DNA of 64,000 bases from Corella eumyota. Taxonomy: Eukaryota; Chordata; Ascidiacea; Phlebobranchia; Corellidae. The stretch is from positions 16,535,066-16,599,065 of the forward strand of contig OY720099.1 in the NCBI GenBank assembly GCA_963082875.1, given 5' to 3'. Below the pieces are notes generated by a model that worked only from the letters and a program-made list of their open reading frames with translations, had not been told where the DNA came from and made no database searches. Below, piece after piece: positions 1 through 12,085 of this stretch. The first letter of the stretch is position 1. Each line of letters starts with the position of its first letter. Made by a program: the position numbers and the translations under genes.

Positions 1-74
1 ATAAAACCACAAATAACTAAAGCAATACCGCTCAGCAGAGTAAACATAAACACAAAAGCGATCGTACATGGCAT
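1..74 (-). CDS. Possible N-terminus of a secreted or membrane protein (partial)
   Basis: Read on the minus strand, an ATG at 74 opens a frame that stays open to the window edge. The 24 visible residues begin MPCTIAFVFMFTLLSGIALV and continue ICGF, a hydrophobic stretch that would serve as a signal peptide or first membrane segment. The family cannot be recognised from so little. The frame could also be chance, because no splice site or homology supports it. The gene, if real, continues to the left of the window. Confidence 0.3.
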   Translation of the reverse strand, partial: MPCTIAFVFMFTLLSGIALVICGF

Positions 75-682
75 TCCTTCACAGGTTTTTCTTTCAGAAG
101 CACGATATTGAAAATGAAGCGACATGAATATCGTTTTCACAAACTTAATCAAGTCTAGTTATTTTGGTAAGTTAAACTTTTTTTTTTGTTTTCTACATCA
201 AAAATATTACAATAATTTACAATATTTGCTTATACACTTGTAAAATTGTTCGTTTTAACTTGCTTTTTACTATAGAATCTGAAATTATATATAAAAACAA
301 GTTATTTCTAATCATCTTATCTATAACTTTTCGCTTAGTTATATTGTCAAATTTCCTATGTTGTAGTATTATTAAAGTAAACTGTGTTTTAACTTTCGCC
401 CCAGGACATAAAAACACGCAATAGTTGGAAGAAACTACAGCCGTGACTTTATTAATAGCTTATTGGGTTTATCTCTATTTTTTAAACTGAAAACTTCGTT
501 GTTTTTAACTAAAGTAAAAATACATGTTTAAATGGAATTATTTGCCGCGCCCAATATAAGGAAATTACTAATTTATTTTTAATTTCCGTTTTAAAATTGT
601 GATTAACCGACGGTAAATAGAATGGTTGGAATTTTATTTTATTTGACTCAACTGACATAACACTTCACTATTTAAAAGTTGA

Positions 683-964
683 ATTTTTTTTACATATCTT
701 TATCCTCGATGTGGGAAGGTCAAACGCGCGACCTAAACATAGAGTAACATCAGTTACCCGCCCCATTCTCGAGTTGCCTGTGGCAGTTTGGGATATTATA
801 GAGACTATAATTGCTCGATATTTATGCTGCTGATTAAGTGCTGGCTCAGCAGGAGTTCATACCGTTTATAGCGCCTTACTCAAGGGTGCTACAGCATAAG
901 ATCAGTGGGGTTTGAACCCACGACTTCATGGTGGTGTAGAAAGTGTTCTTACCACTACACCACT
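683..964 (-). repeat. tRNA-derived SINE, near full length
   Basis: Minus-strand copy: the T-rich complement of the A tail is at 683-693, followed by the conserved body, and the tRNA-like head ends near 964. The last few head bases (GGCAGC) are lost. It stands in a gene-free stretch. Confidence 0.85.
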
Positions 965-1470
965 TTTTAATAACGGACTTAAAAGCATGTTACCGTTATT
1001 GTCTGTCTGGGGCGAAAGTAAAAATATGGTTTACATTATAATATTAAAATATTAAAATAGAAAATTTCGATGTTAGTTGTAAAGACAAAGGGTGTAAGCA
1101 AATATTGTAACTTGGTTGAATTTTATTTTTAAAGTAAGGAATAAAATAAATTTAACAAACCGTTAGATTGACGTTTTAATCAAAACAAAGATTGGCTTAA
1201 CTTTTTCTTAACTAATACAAAATCTATACCCATAAGCAGAAACAATAATAAAAATTATTATTCTTCTTTACGATGACGTCACGCTGGTCAACGCCTTTTT
1301 GTGAAAAATATAATCCCCAAAATCTATTGAACTACATTAGAAAAATTCAGAGTAAACTTAAAAAAACACTTTTTTTAAATTATTCTATTTTTGCGTTTAC
1401 TTTCTTTTTAATATAAGTTTATTTTGTTATAACTTGCAGTTATTATATAGAAGTAAATATGTCTTTAAAG

Positions 1471-1757
1471 CCGGCACCGTGGTGTAGTGGTAAGAACATT
1501 TGCCACACTACACATGAGGTCGTGGGTTTAATTCCCACTGATGCTGTAGCGTCCTTGGGTAAGGCGCTATAAACGGTATGAACTCCTGCTAAGCCAGCAC
1601 TTAATCAGCAGTATAATTATCGGGCAATTATAATCTATAATATCCCAAACTGCCACAGGCAACTCGAGACTGGGTCGGAGTAACTGGTGTTACTCTATGT
1701 TTAAGTCGCGCATTCGACTTTCCCACATTGAGGATAAAGATATATACAAAAAAAACA
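1471..1757 (+). repeat. tRNA-derived SINE, full length
   Basis: Reference copy for this window. The tRNA-like head (A-box GGTGTAGTGGTAAG, B-box-like GGTTTAATTCCC) is followed by a body of about 215 bases and an A-rich tail. Body landmarks are a stem-loop at the GCGTCCTTGGGTAAGGCGCT motif, an ACTGGTGTTACTC segment and GATAAAGATATATAC before the tail. An internal pol III promoter is expected for the family. Confidence 0.9.
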
Positions 1758-1898
1758 CAATCAGATTTTAAAATCTTAGACTAGTGAGTGCAAACACGAT
1801 TTTGTTTAGAAACATTTTTCGAAAAAAAAGCAAATAGTCTTTGTTATGTTAGTACACATACTTATTTAATAAATTGAAATCGCCAGTATCACTGTCTA

Positions 1899-2833
1899 AC
1901 TTAAATAGGGCGCTAGAAACTGTTGGAAAGAAACAGATGAAAAGGAAACAAATGGAACGGAAACAAATGGAACCGAATTAAATGGAAAGGAAACAAATGG
2001 AACCGAAACAAATGGAACGGAAATAGTTGGAACGGAAAAAACTGGAACGGAAACAAATGGAACGGATTTTAATAAAGCGGATCTCTTTGACGGATAACTT
2101 TTTGGCGGAAAAAAAATTAACGGAAACAAATGGAAAAAAAACTAACGAACCGGAAACAAATGGAACGGATCTTAGTTAAGAAGATTTTTTCGACGAATAG
2201 TAGTTTAACGGAAAAAAAGAAAGCAAATGGTAAAAAGCTAATGAAACGGATCGCAATTAACCAAAACAATTATAATTTAAGCTATAATTCTTATTAATTT
2301 AAATTATACCCTACTTACCCTAATTTTATAATAAACTTATTCTATTACCCTACTTGTCTGTCAAACAACTTTACTAAAATTCCTTTGGTTATTTATGTTC
2401 AATTCAAATTCGCTTCATTTGTTTTCATTCTTTATTTAATTAACTTTCTTAAAATCATTTTATTTGTTTTCACTTTTTAAGAAAATTCGCTTTAAATTTA
2501 TTATTCGTTTAAAATCCGCTTTCATAAAATTCTTTCCATCTGTTTCCATTTTTTTAAAATCTCCTTTTATGAAATCCGTTCCAACTGTTTCTGTTCCAAC
2601 TGTTTCTGTTCCAACTGTTTCCGTTCCATTTGTTTCCGTTCCATTTGTTTCATTCCCATTTGTTTTTCTTTCCATTTGTTTCGTTTCTATTTGTTTTGTT
2701 TCCATTTTCTTTGTTTCCATTTGTTTCGTTTCCATTTGTTTTGTTTCCATTTGTTTCCGTTACATTTATTTCCTTTCCATTTATATCCGTTCCAACAATT
2801 TTTTTCCAATAGATTTGGCGTTCCCACTGAAAT
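1899..2833. mobile_element. Foldback element 1 with minisatellite arms and 8-bp target duplication
   Basis: The left arm (about 1920-2245) is a run of GGAAC/GGAAACAAAT-type units. The right arm (about 2400-2820) is the same array in inverse orientation (GTTCCATTTGTTTCC units), and an AT-rich spacer separates them. Outer ends read GGGCGC on the left and, inverted, GGGAACGC on the right. ACTTAAAT (1899-1906) and ACTGAAAT (2826-2833) look like an 8-bp target duplication with one mismatch. There is no transposase, so it is non-autonomous. The open frames inside it, on both strands, are only translations of the array. Confidence 0.75.
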
Positions 2834-3564
2834 CAGTCCCCTAGACTCTTGGTAACTCAAAGAGATATGTCAAATTGTCTAATTTTACTTCTAATTTAAT
2901 TTAAATTTAAATTAAATTTTAAGATACAGTCAAAAACCTAGCAATAATTAATTGATTAATAGACGAACTCACCGATCTTTTTAATCTTTTTTTAAATGAA
3001 ATTTAAATAGGAAACAGACTTACTATGCAATATTACAACAAGACATATGTTAGTATGAAGAAAAATCGCTTTCTCCAGTTTCATTCTTGTGAATGTGGAG
3101 GATTACAGAACGACAGCCCTTACTGTAAATCCCACTTTCCACGAATACAAGTTAAAGTGAATTACAACATTAAAAAGAAAAATGAAATGCTTAAGGAATA
3201 AAATTTTAATTTGACTAAAAGGTAAGTGAATGTTTTTTTTAAAAGCTAGCGTAAATTGTGAAGTCAAGCATTTGTTATTATTGAAAAAGAAAAAATAATT
3301 AAAATTAAAAATAAATTAATATAGATAATTTTGTTATAAATTAAAATTTTGAATTTTCTTTTGTTTAAACGTACTGTGAACTTACACCAAGATCTATGAC
3401 ATCAGTTATTTACGAACATAGGACCTCATTATATACCGAAAACAAAAGAGTAAGTTAAACACAGAAATAATAATAAAATCAGAAATTTCTTTTGAGACCT
3501 TTTTTCGGATTAATAAAATTCGTTCAGCCTGACAATATTCGACTTTATAGGTATTTAAACTTTA
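2834..3564. other. Gene-free stretch
   Basis: AT-rich sequence between the foldback element and the tandem array. It contains one 58-codon open frame (3025-3201, plus strand) with two CxC/CxxC-like cysteine pairs. That frame has no recognisable family or splice context, so I do not call it a gene. Confidence 0.4.
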
Positions 3565-3812
3565 CCTGAAAAAGAGGGTTTAAATGTAGGGGGTTCAAAT
3601 GATGGGGTTTAAATAAGAATGGGTTTAGTTATAAGGGGGTTTACTTGTATGTGATTCAGTTGTAAGGGGTTAAAATAAAGAAATTTAAATAAAAATGGGT
3701 TTACTTATAAAGGGGTTTACTTGTATGGGATTTAGTTGTAAGGGATTAAAATAAACAGTTTAAATAAAAGGAGGTTTAAATGTAGGGGTTCAGATGCAAA
3801 GAGTTCAAATGT
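3565..3812 (+). repeat. Degenerate tandem array, GGGGTTTAAATGTA-like units
   Basis: About 13-15-base units of the form GGGGTTTAAATGTA or GGGGTTTACTTGTA repeat with many substitutions. A longer period is visible: the segment around 3618-3690 recurs around 3693-3765 with the same order of variants (GGGTTTA.TTATAA, GGTTTACTTGTATG, GATTTAGTTGTAAGGG). This implies block duplication after the short units arose. Confidence 0.7.
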
Positions 3813-4216
3813 CATAAAAACAAAAAAATCACTTATCAGACAAGCAACGTTTTTTTGTTTCTTTCTTGCCTTTTTTCGTTAAATTTTTTTTGTTATTTTC
3901 TTTAGTGTGTGTAGTTATTTAATTTAATTAGAATCTAAGTTTTAATTGCCCGACGTTACCATCGGCGTATGGTAATTTATTCTCTTGTTTTGCCTGGCTG
4001 CACTTTTATATAAGGTTTTTGTTATTCTTACCATTTTGTGCTGTGTTGCACGTCACAAGCACAAGGCTACGCCAATTTCAAGTGCCCCTGCGTACCGTCC
4101 GTACGTAAATTTGGGCGTGGTTGGAGAAAATGAAGAAAGTGTATAGCGGCAAGCCGGCAACACTTCCACGCATGGCGCAAGAGGGCGTAAATTTTAGTTA
4201 AAGATTTCATATTTTA

Positions 4217-4359
4217 ACTTTGGTTAAACACGCTATTCGCCCTTGAGCCCGGCGTTTACGGAAAGCTCAAACATGTCACAATATCACACTCCTACCTAAT
4301 AAAGTATATAAAACCTATCACCTTAAAGTGATACGGAAAAAAAACTTTGGTTAAACACG
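4217..4359 (+). mobile_element. Short retrocopy with poly-A and 16-bp target duplication
   Basis: ACTTTGGTTAAACACG occurs at 4217-4232 and again at 4344-4359. The 111 bases between them are richer in GC than the surroundings, carry AATAAA about 33 bases before the end, and finish in an A run. This is the signature of LINE-mediated retroposition of a truncated transcript. The source RNA is not recognised; a 5'-truncated mRNA 3' end or an unknown SINE fragment would both fit. Confidence 0.55.
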
Positions 4360-4496
4360 TTTAGTAGTGTGGTTAAGCAGTCATGGCAGCGGACTACGAG
4401 CCTATATGAATATGACCCCATATATATGAAATATATGACAACTGACAACGTTTTATACGATCCATTTTTTTCTTTTTTGTTGTACTTATTACTGCT

Positions 4497-4498
<2 letters not shown>

Positions 4499-4530
<32 letters not shown>
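4499..4530. repeat. (TA)n microsatellite
   Basis: An uninterrupted run of about 15 TA dinucleotides. Confidence 0.9.
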
Positions 4531-4533
<3 letters not shown>

Positions 4534-7500
4534 CCAATGACCAAATAGAAAATAAATTAATTGGTCTGTTTTGATTATGCTCGCGACTTTGTATTAAAGA
4601 ACGGCTAAATAGTTAAGTTAATTAAATTATAATAAAAGGTTAGTAAACTACAGACTGTATGGGTTAAGTAGCAAAGCTTAACTGTATTTAAATCCTTTAG
4701 ATGTATAGAAATAGGTTGTAAATTAATTTCGCTCGTTTTGATTGACTGACATTCAGAATCAGTTACATAAATTATAATATAGTATTTATTTCTATAGTTT
4801 TTGTAAATGTTATGTCCGCGTGAGAATATGTTAGCAATTTTTGAACAGTTTAATTTATTCCTAGCTGTATGCTACCTATAGGAAATTATTTTTGGTTTAA
4901 TATTAGGTTTAGTTAACCTTAAAGCTAGAGTAAATGTACAATCAAGATCAAAGTTTGACAAATAAGGTGCAATTTTTGATTATTAGTATTATGACAAATA
5001 ATAGTTAATCCAAAATTTTTTTTAATGAGGAGGTTCAATAATTAATATTGTTATTTGTTGAAATAACTATTTAAAATTGAGCTTAAACAAAAAACTTTTG
5101 ATTAAAATCTCCCAATAAATAAAGAATTGTTTATCATAATTTAATTATCGGTAGTCACGCGAATTTTCGAAATAGAATAGAGAAATTCGAAATGCGCAGA
5201 CTAGAATCACATTTCCCTAGATAATTTATTGTTGTGAAATCAAGAAATGACACATTTTTAAATAAAAGCTGATTTTGTTGGTAAAACTAATCTGGATGTT
5301 TTTATACATTCAAGATAAGTAAGCTGACACCATTGTAACTGTAGGTATTCAATCTACTTTACCACGGTATTAACACATTATTCGATTAGAAAGGAATATT
5401 TTATTGTAACAAGAAAATTTTATCTATTAGAGATCTTACCTACGCATTACAAAAACATATACAAGACCCCACATTGCGTTAAAATTGCAATTTTTTTCGA
5501 ACAAGTTTTTATTGGGTGTAGATAGTAACCAAAGATAATAAGGGTCAATTTTTTTTTAAGTTAAATAAGACTTTAAACAAAACAGGTTTTGTGAAACGTT
5601 TCGTATTATAATAATTATGTGCAGTGCACCTGACAAAACTGGATTTCCTTTATGTAAAACTTGCATTATAATATACCATTAAAATTTAAAAAAATAAATA
5701 ACATAAAACCATTTGTAATTTCTTTGTAACTTTATTCTTTTATAAGTGTAATTGAATAAATATTTTTTTTGTTAAATGCGTCACTAAACAAGCTAAACGT
5801 TCATTGTTAGTAAACCTAGGCGTAAAAGCTTCAAAAAGCGCATAAAAAATTTCAATTTTGATATACGACACACAAAAGCTGTTATTGTTCCTGACTATAA
5901 TATAATTACCCGAAATCAGAAGAAAACGTTATAAACGACAGAAACCTATTTTAATATATACACAAGCATATTGAATCTACATATTCATTTAACTGTTTTG
6001 GGTTTGTTATATGGTTTATGCGAATGTTATGACCGTACACAAATACAGACTAGTTTTTATGTATAAAAATTTCGACGAAAACATCATCATTTTTACATTA
6101 TTATAAAAAGCGTGACGACAAAAAATTTATATAAAAAAAAATTTTACATAAAAACCCACAACTTTCAATATTCATAATCTTTCAATATTTAATAATCGAA
6201 TAAAAATTCGATTAACTTGTTATGGTTGCGTTTATGCATGTTTTGAATATAAAATAACCGCACCAAATTTGCTTTGAGATTCGTTTAATTATGTTCTGGT
6301 TCATTTCGCACGTGTTTTTGAAAGGGCATTTTCAACAAGGATAGCGTCGCTGCTTACCGAAATTTTAAGCGTGTGGTTACTGTAAGAATGTTTTTTTAAA
6401 CAAAGCTAATTATGAAAAACAGTCGTTAAGTGCCTTCAGTATGTAACAAGTAATAGACTAGTTGTTATAAAATCATCTGATAAAGTCGTGTATATGTAAA
6501 TAGCAGTTTACTCAGAACAGAAACGTTATTATTACATAAATAATAATTTATCTGTGCCAGAATAAATATTTTTGATAAAATAATTGTAATTCAATATATT
6601 ATTTTTTAGTTAACAACATTACTTACTAAAAAAATGTCGCTTTTAGATAATTTTGCCATATTGGGATGTTGTTTTAGATAAACTTTATTTTACTTTAAAT
6701 TCGACAAATAGTGTAAGGTTGGTTCTCTACGCCTCGCAATTTTATTGTTTGATTAATTTTTTTTTTTTTTTTTGGTTGTTTATAAAATTTGGTTTTATTT
6801 TTTTCAAAGTCAGCGAAAAAATCTTCACCTGCCTTAAAAACATTTAATAAATATTATAGTTTAAATTAAAAAAAAAAATTAGATTATATTTAAGTTAGTT
6901 TCTTTCAAAAAATATAAACGACAATTTATTGAAATTTTTGTAACATAAATTGTATATCTTATTGTTGATTGGAATATGCCTAATTTACATAACAATTATA
7001 ATTAAATTATAAATTAAAATTAAAAACTAGTACTTTGTTATTTATAGGCCCTTGAATTTTTTCTACAATGTTTAAAATTCGTTGCACAAAATTAAGATAA
7101 CATCTCTTAAAAGCGAATGTTTCACCGTCTATTTTTTGTTAATTTTAATTTAAAATTTTAATTATCTAAACAAAGCTAAACAGTTTGTATTTATTAACGC
7201 TAAAAACCTATAGAGAAAATTTCAACGGGTAGGTGGTATTTGTATTAACTTTTCTTTTCGAGGGTTTTGAGTGAAATATCCCCACTGCGTATTTAACATG
7301 TCTCTTCAGCTTCAGAAGTGCCCATTTCAAAAGTGCGGTCAAACAATAGAAAAGCGATGAAGTCAACAATAGAAATAGAAAAAGCATTTGGCTCCGATTT
7401 TCCAATTGCACTTCACCTAAACCAGGCTTAGGCCGTGATTAACTAAAGACTAAATCGAAAGAAATTGAATATAAGATATCGTGTTATACTAGGTGTATTT

Positions 7501-10500
7501 GTGAAATTTGTTATGCCGCGGAGCGTGTGATTTTAGGGTCTTAGGTTTCTAGCCATATAGCTAATAGCTTTTTATAAATGAAAATTTATGTTCAACAAGT
7601 ATTTTCGATTAAGGGATCAGTTTATTTTTAAAGACGCCCGCAAATGTAGCGCAGCATTTGATTGACAAATTTGTAATTTTGTTTTCTAAGCAAGTTGTAA
7701 AAACTCATTGCAGTTACAGAAAGCGCTTGAACTAAGCGATTAAAGCTACACATTTTCTTCTTAAAAATGGAGACAATTGTTTTAAAACAAATAGTATTTT
7801 AATTTTGATAAAACTCAATTGGAACAAAGTTAAGAATTTTAAAATTATAAAGACCGCAAATGCCAGGTGTGTTTAAATGACCAAAAGTGATGTGATTATG
7901 TATAAGTAACTGAATGAGTTTAGGCTTGTTAATGTGGCGTACAATCCATGTTATTTGCTTAGCCTTTGTGCCATTTCCTTACGTTAAGGACAGCCTATTG
8001 TTCATAAACGCGGGCTGTTTGTGGCGTAGGTCGGCATATATACCAATTTCAGAACAAGGCTAGTTACAGTATTAACTATTTATTTAGTTAAAATGTAAAA
8101 CAAGTGTCTTACATAGTTATTTATGTATATTTATTTATAAGTTCAGTGTAAGAATAGTTGAGATAAAGAAAACAGGATTTTTTATTGGTTTAGCGCGACT
8201 GAATTTAAAAGCCTTACAACCAACTATTGGCGGGTATGTGGAGTTTAAGGGTAGTTTTTGTTTCGTTTATCTATTAACACCCTACCGATGTGCGAAATGT
8301 TAAGCTTTTGTGATAGACACATTCATCCGGTCGCATGCAACTAAAAGGTATTTAAGATAAAAAGGCAGCGTGTTTTATCTACCCTATCCAACAGCCTAAA
8401 CCGATTAAACGCTTAACTTAGAAAGAGAATCTATAGGTCGTGTATACGCAAGTGTACGCAAAACTATCCGGAATGAACGACAAAACTGCAGGTGTCTATT
8501 TATGCTCCGAAGCATTTTAAATGCCTTTTTTAGTGTTGTGTTATTTGGGGGTTTTAAACCTTTATATAAAACAGCTAGTCGTAATATTGATGTTTGCACA
8601 ATTTTTAAAAAGTTTGTTGGGTTTGCATATTTTTACTAAATTAAATTAACTGGGAAAAGTCGTTATCAATTTAAAATTAAAATTTCAGTTTAGTTGGGCG
8701 AAAGTTATAGTATTTTAATAAAAAGTATATCTTAAAGACTAACTTATTCACAGAAAATAAAATTTAATTCACTAATCCATAAAGCATAACTGTTAATTGT
8801 CTATCAAGTTTTCACTTTTAAAAAGGCAAAATTGCAATTTTTTTCGGGTTGTTATCAAAATCAGGTTTTTATTTTTGTCCAAAGTATTTAAAATTTTGGC
8901 AAGATTTTAATTAAATCTTGTTTTTTAATTAAATCTTGTTTATAGATAATTATTTAATGTTGCAGCTAGCAATTAAGTTAAGTTGTTGCATTATGTTAAA
9001 ATAACAAGCGCGATTTAGTGTAGCTAATATAAAGTCGTGGGTTTAAGTAGGAAATTATTATATGTGTCATGTATTATAAGGGCCATTCGATTGAAAAGTG
9101 CTTCTGTCTTTGTAAATGTATTGTTTTATGAGACATTTAAACCGTATTGGATTACATTGTGTTAGTGTAGATTGCCATTTAGCAGTTTGTGTGTTGATAT
9201 TTAAAAAGGAACTATCTATGCATATAAGAAATGCTATATACGTTAAAATCTTTATTCAAATATAACTTACTTTGTAATTTATAATACAGAGTAAAGGTAG
9301 GAGTCAATTATTAGTAAACAGGGCTATTGAAGTAGTAAATTTAAACAAAAAGTTTGTTTACTTAATAACCTGTTTTTATCATAATTAAAAAACCTCTAAT
9401 TTTTGCAATAAAACGATTTAATTTGATAATAAATATATACAGATTTATGGGGAAAATACGAAAACTTAGTTGAAAAATGTGTAAATATTTATACCGAAAA
9501 CAAACAGTTTTTTTTGTTAACTTCGTTTAAATTTTCTTTCCCCATTTCGACAATGTTCTACGCTCATTGACAGGTTATAAGGGTAATATAAATCCGTAAC
9601 TCAATTGGGTAACCGGAAAAGAGAAAAAATAAAAAAACCTGTGATGTAAACTAATGATGCACGAATTTCTGCCCATAATAGTTTGTGGTAATGTATCAAA
9701 TATCAAAATGTAAGATTGTTATTTATACTCTCTAGCATAGGTTAGGATAACAACACGATTGTCTATAACGAAATATATCTAGAATAAAATAAATTTAAGA
9801 TTTATAAATTAATAATTAAATTATTTAAATATTGGTATAGTTATAAAAAGTGGATATTTATTATTGTGATTTTTTTTGTATATGCTAGTTTAAAACAATT
9901 ATATTTAAGTTTGCAAAAAAAAAATTTGAATTTTCCTAACCTTTGGATGTGTTTTCAATATTTAACTATTCCAAAGCGATTAAAAATGTTGTATACACAT
10001 TAATAGTTCTAGATTTATATTATTGCATTCTAATATTCGGTAGACAATATAACGCGTTTAGATATTTTGAGGTAATTTTAAATAATCAAATCTGGGTTGT
10101 ATTAAAATAATTTTAAAACTCTATTTTTCAGAGTTTTTGTTTATTAGAAAACATCAAATACAAATAAATAACTAGATAATAATATTTAAAAAATGGGTAA
10201 ATGAATTATTTATGGATAACATCCTCTAGTGAAAAATCATAAGTTTAAACAAGCATACTTATAGTCGAAGAAAGATTGACCATGTATTAAATAACATAAT
10301 ATCCTATCAAAAATATAAAGCGAAAAAGCCATAGGATTTGTAAAACACAATAACATCTAAAGATCGCAAATCAAGCAAAGCGATTTTAGCGTAGCGGGGA
10401 CATAACGATTTTGTGGGCACTATTAAATCTTACCAAAATCCACGACGTTTTAATAATTGATAAACCCCGCCTTGAATGGCACCAAAAAATAATGTTAAGT

Positions 10501-11990
10501 AACTATACAAAACTAAAATAAAATCAAGGCTTAATTTTGCAATCCTAGCAAGCTAATTGACCTCCAAAAAAAGGGAATACAAAAAGAAAGAAAGTTTAGA
10601 AACGTCGCTTGTTATATTAAATGCACAATAAAATTGCACATTATATGTTAACAAAGGCCAACCTGTAAAATATTTTTGGGTAATTTAATTGTTTTAACGA
10701 AAAAGAAATTTACAAACAAACTATAGATTTTTATATTGTTTTTACACTTTAATAGCATTTTTTTCTGGTTTAAGGAAAACAACCTAAAATTGTCAAATTT
10801 CATGAAACGAGACAACCCCAGGTTATAGGGGTAATTAGGACCCCAAAAACCATACAATCTGTTAAATACGAAGCAGTCCATTTAAGAACAACTGTAAAAG
10901 CCATGGTTCGATTAACCTCCAATGTAAATACATAAAAGAATATACGCAGTACAACGCAGATCAAAACAACTTGTATCCAAAAAATCTTAAAAACTGTGGC
11001 GTTGTGTAAATATTTTTGGGCGCAAAAGGAAAAATTCGCTTTCGATTTTCACCCTTCGATCATGACGCAATAGATTTATTTTTAGAGAGAGCAAAATACC
11101 TTATTGGGGTACGGCAGTGTTAGTTGTAACGTCACAATCTTATTTTCTTTGACGCGGTTGAATTAAATCGGAACAATAGGTAAAAAACGTAAATTCAAAC
11201 AGAAATATTATTCGCCAGAACTATTTTTTATTTTATTTTATTTTTTTTTTATATTTTCCTAATTTTTTAAAATTTTTTTTTTAAAAAACAAATTTTCCTA
11301 AAACATATCTGGGTAGCTAATAAAATTATTTAAGCAATATAAAAATAAAGTTTTATATATTTTAAATAAAAGCTAAAATTAACAACATTAAATCATTTTG
11401 AACAATATGTTATGACCAAAAAACACTAAAGAATTTTTTTTAGGTTAACATAGATTAGTGCAATTCGAAACTAAGCCTAAAACCTAAATTAGTTTCTTTA
11501 AAACTATGTTACAAAAATTTAAGTATATAACAAATTCTAATATATGTTAAACAAATATTATGCAATAAAATAATACAACAGTTGTATGAAAAAAATTATG
11601 ATTTGTCTACCTCAATGTTTGGCTTAAATCTGCGTAACCAAAATTAATAAACCATAACGATATTAAATAGATGTAGTTCAAACGAATACTTTAAAATGAA
11701 ATCGTGTGGAACAGAAATGTTGTGCAAATCAAAGCTTTGCTTAATTAGGAAATATTTTCGAAAACCAAAATAAGCTTGTTAAAACTTTTGATTAATGTTA
11801 GTAGTACCTCACGTTGTATACAATAAGAATCTAAAAAATTATAAAGTTTTTTACTTTTAGATATGTAAATAATATATAGAGTAATTAGAAATGAATTTAG
11901 CTAAAAATGTGCTCAATTTTTTTTTAATTTTAGCGTTTTTTTTCTTAAATACTAAAAGGGGATTTGACTAACAACATTTGTTTTTTTTTT
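4531..11990. other. 7.5-kb gene-free, SINE-free upstream region
   Basis: No open frame with family features, no splice-supported exon, no SINE copy and no obvious inverted repeat was found. It is AT-rich with short homopolymers. It lies directly upstream of the serotonin receptor gene and could hold its regulatory sequence and any 5' untranslated exons, but nothing in the sequence proves this. Confidence 0.5.
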
Positions 11991-12085
11991 ATAGATGTCT
12001 GTTTTAAAATAAAAAATAGGCGACTTTAGTGAAATATGGCCGAAAGGTGTATTTCAATGTTTTTCAAAACTATTCTGCTAGTACA

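Noticed and set aside
1471-1540. SINE heads as functional tRNA genes
   Set aside because: The heads keep A- and B-box-like sequences but lack a complete cloverleaf and run directly into the SINE body; all copies are dispersed repeats.
1896-2844. Open frames on both strands coding SVPFVSVPFVS-like or METKQMETKQ-like repeat proteins
   Set aside because: They are translations of the foldback element's minisatellite arms; the repeated unit keeps several frames open by chance and no start, splice or family evidence exists.
2460-2844. CRISPR-like array
   Set aside because: Units are contiguous minisatellite repeats without unique spacers, in a eukaryotic genome.
3025-3201. 58-codon plus-strand frame with CEC and CGG cysteines
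   Set aside because: No homology recognised, no splice or promoter context, and length expected by chance.
12029-12085. Extension of the receptor N-terminus to 12029
   Set aside because: That codon is GTG; the first in-frame ATG is 12086, followed by the expected glycosylation sites and TM1.
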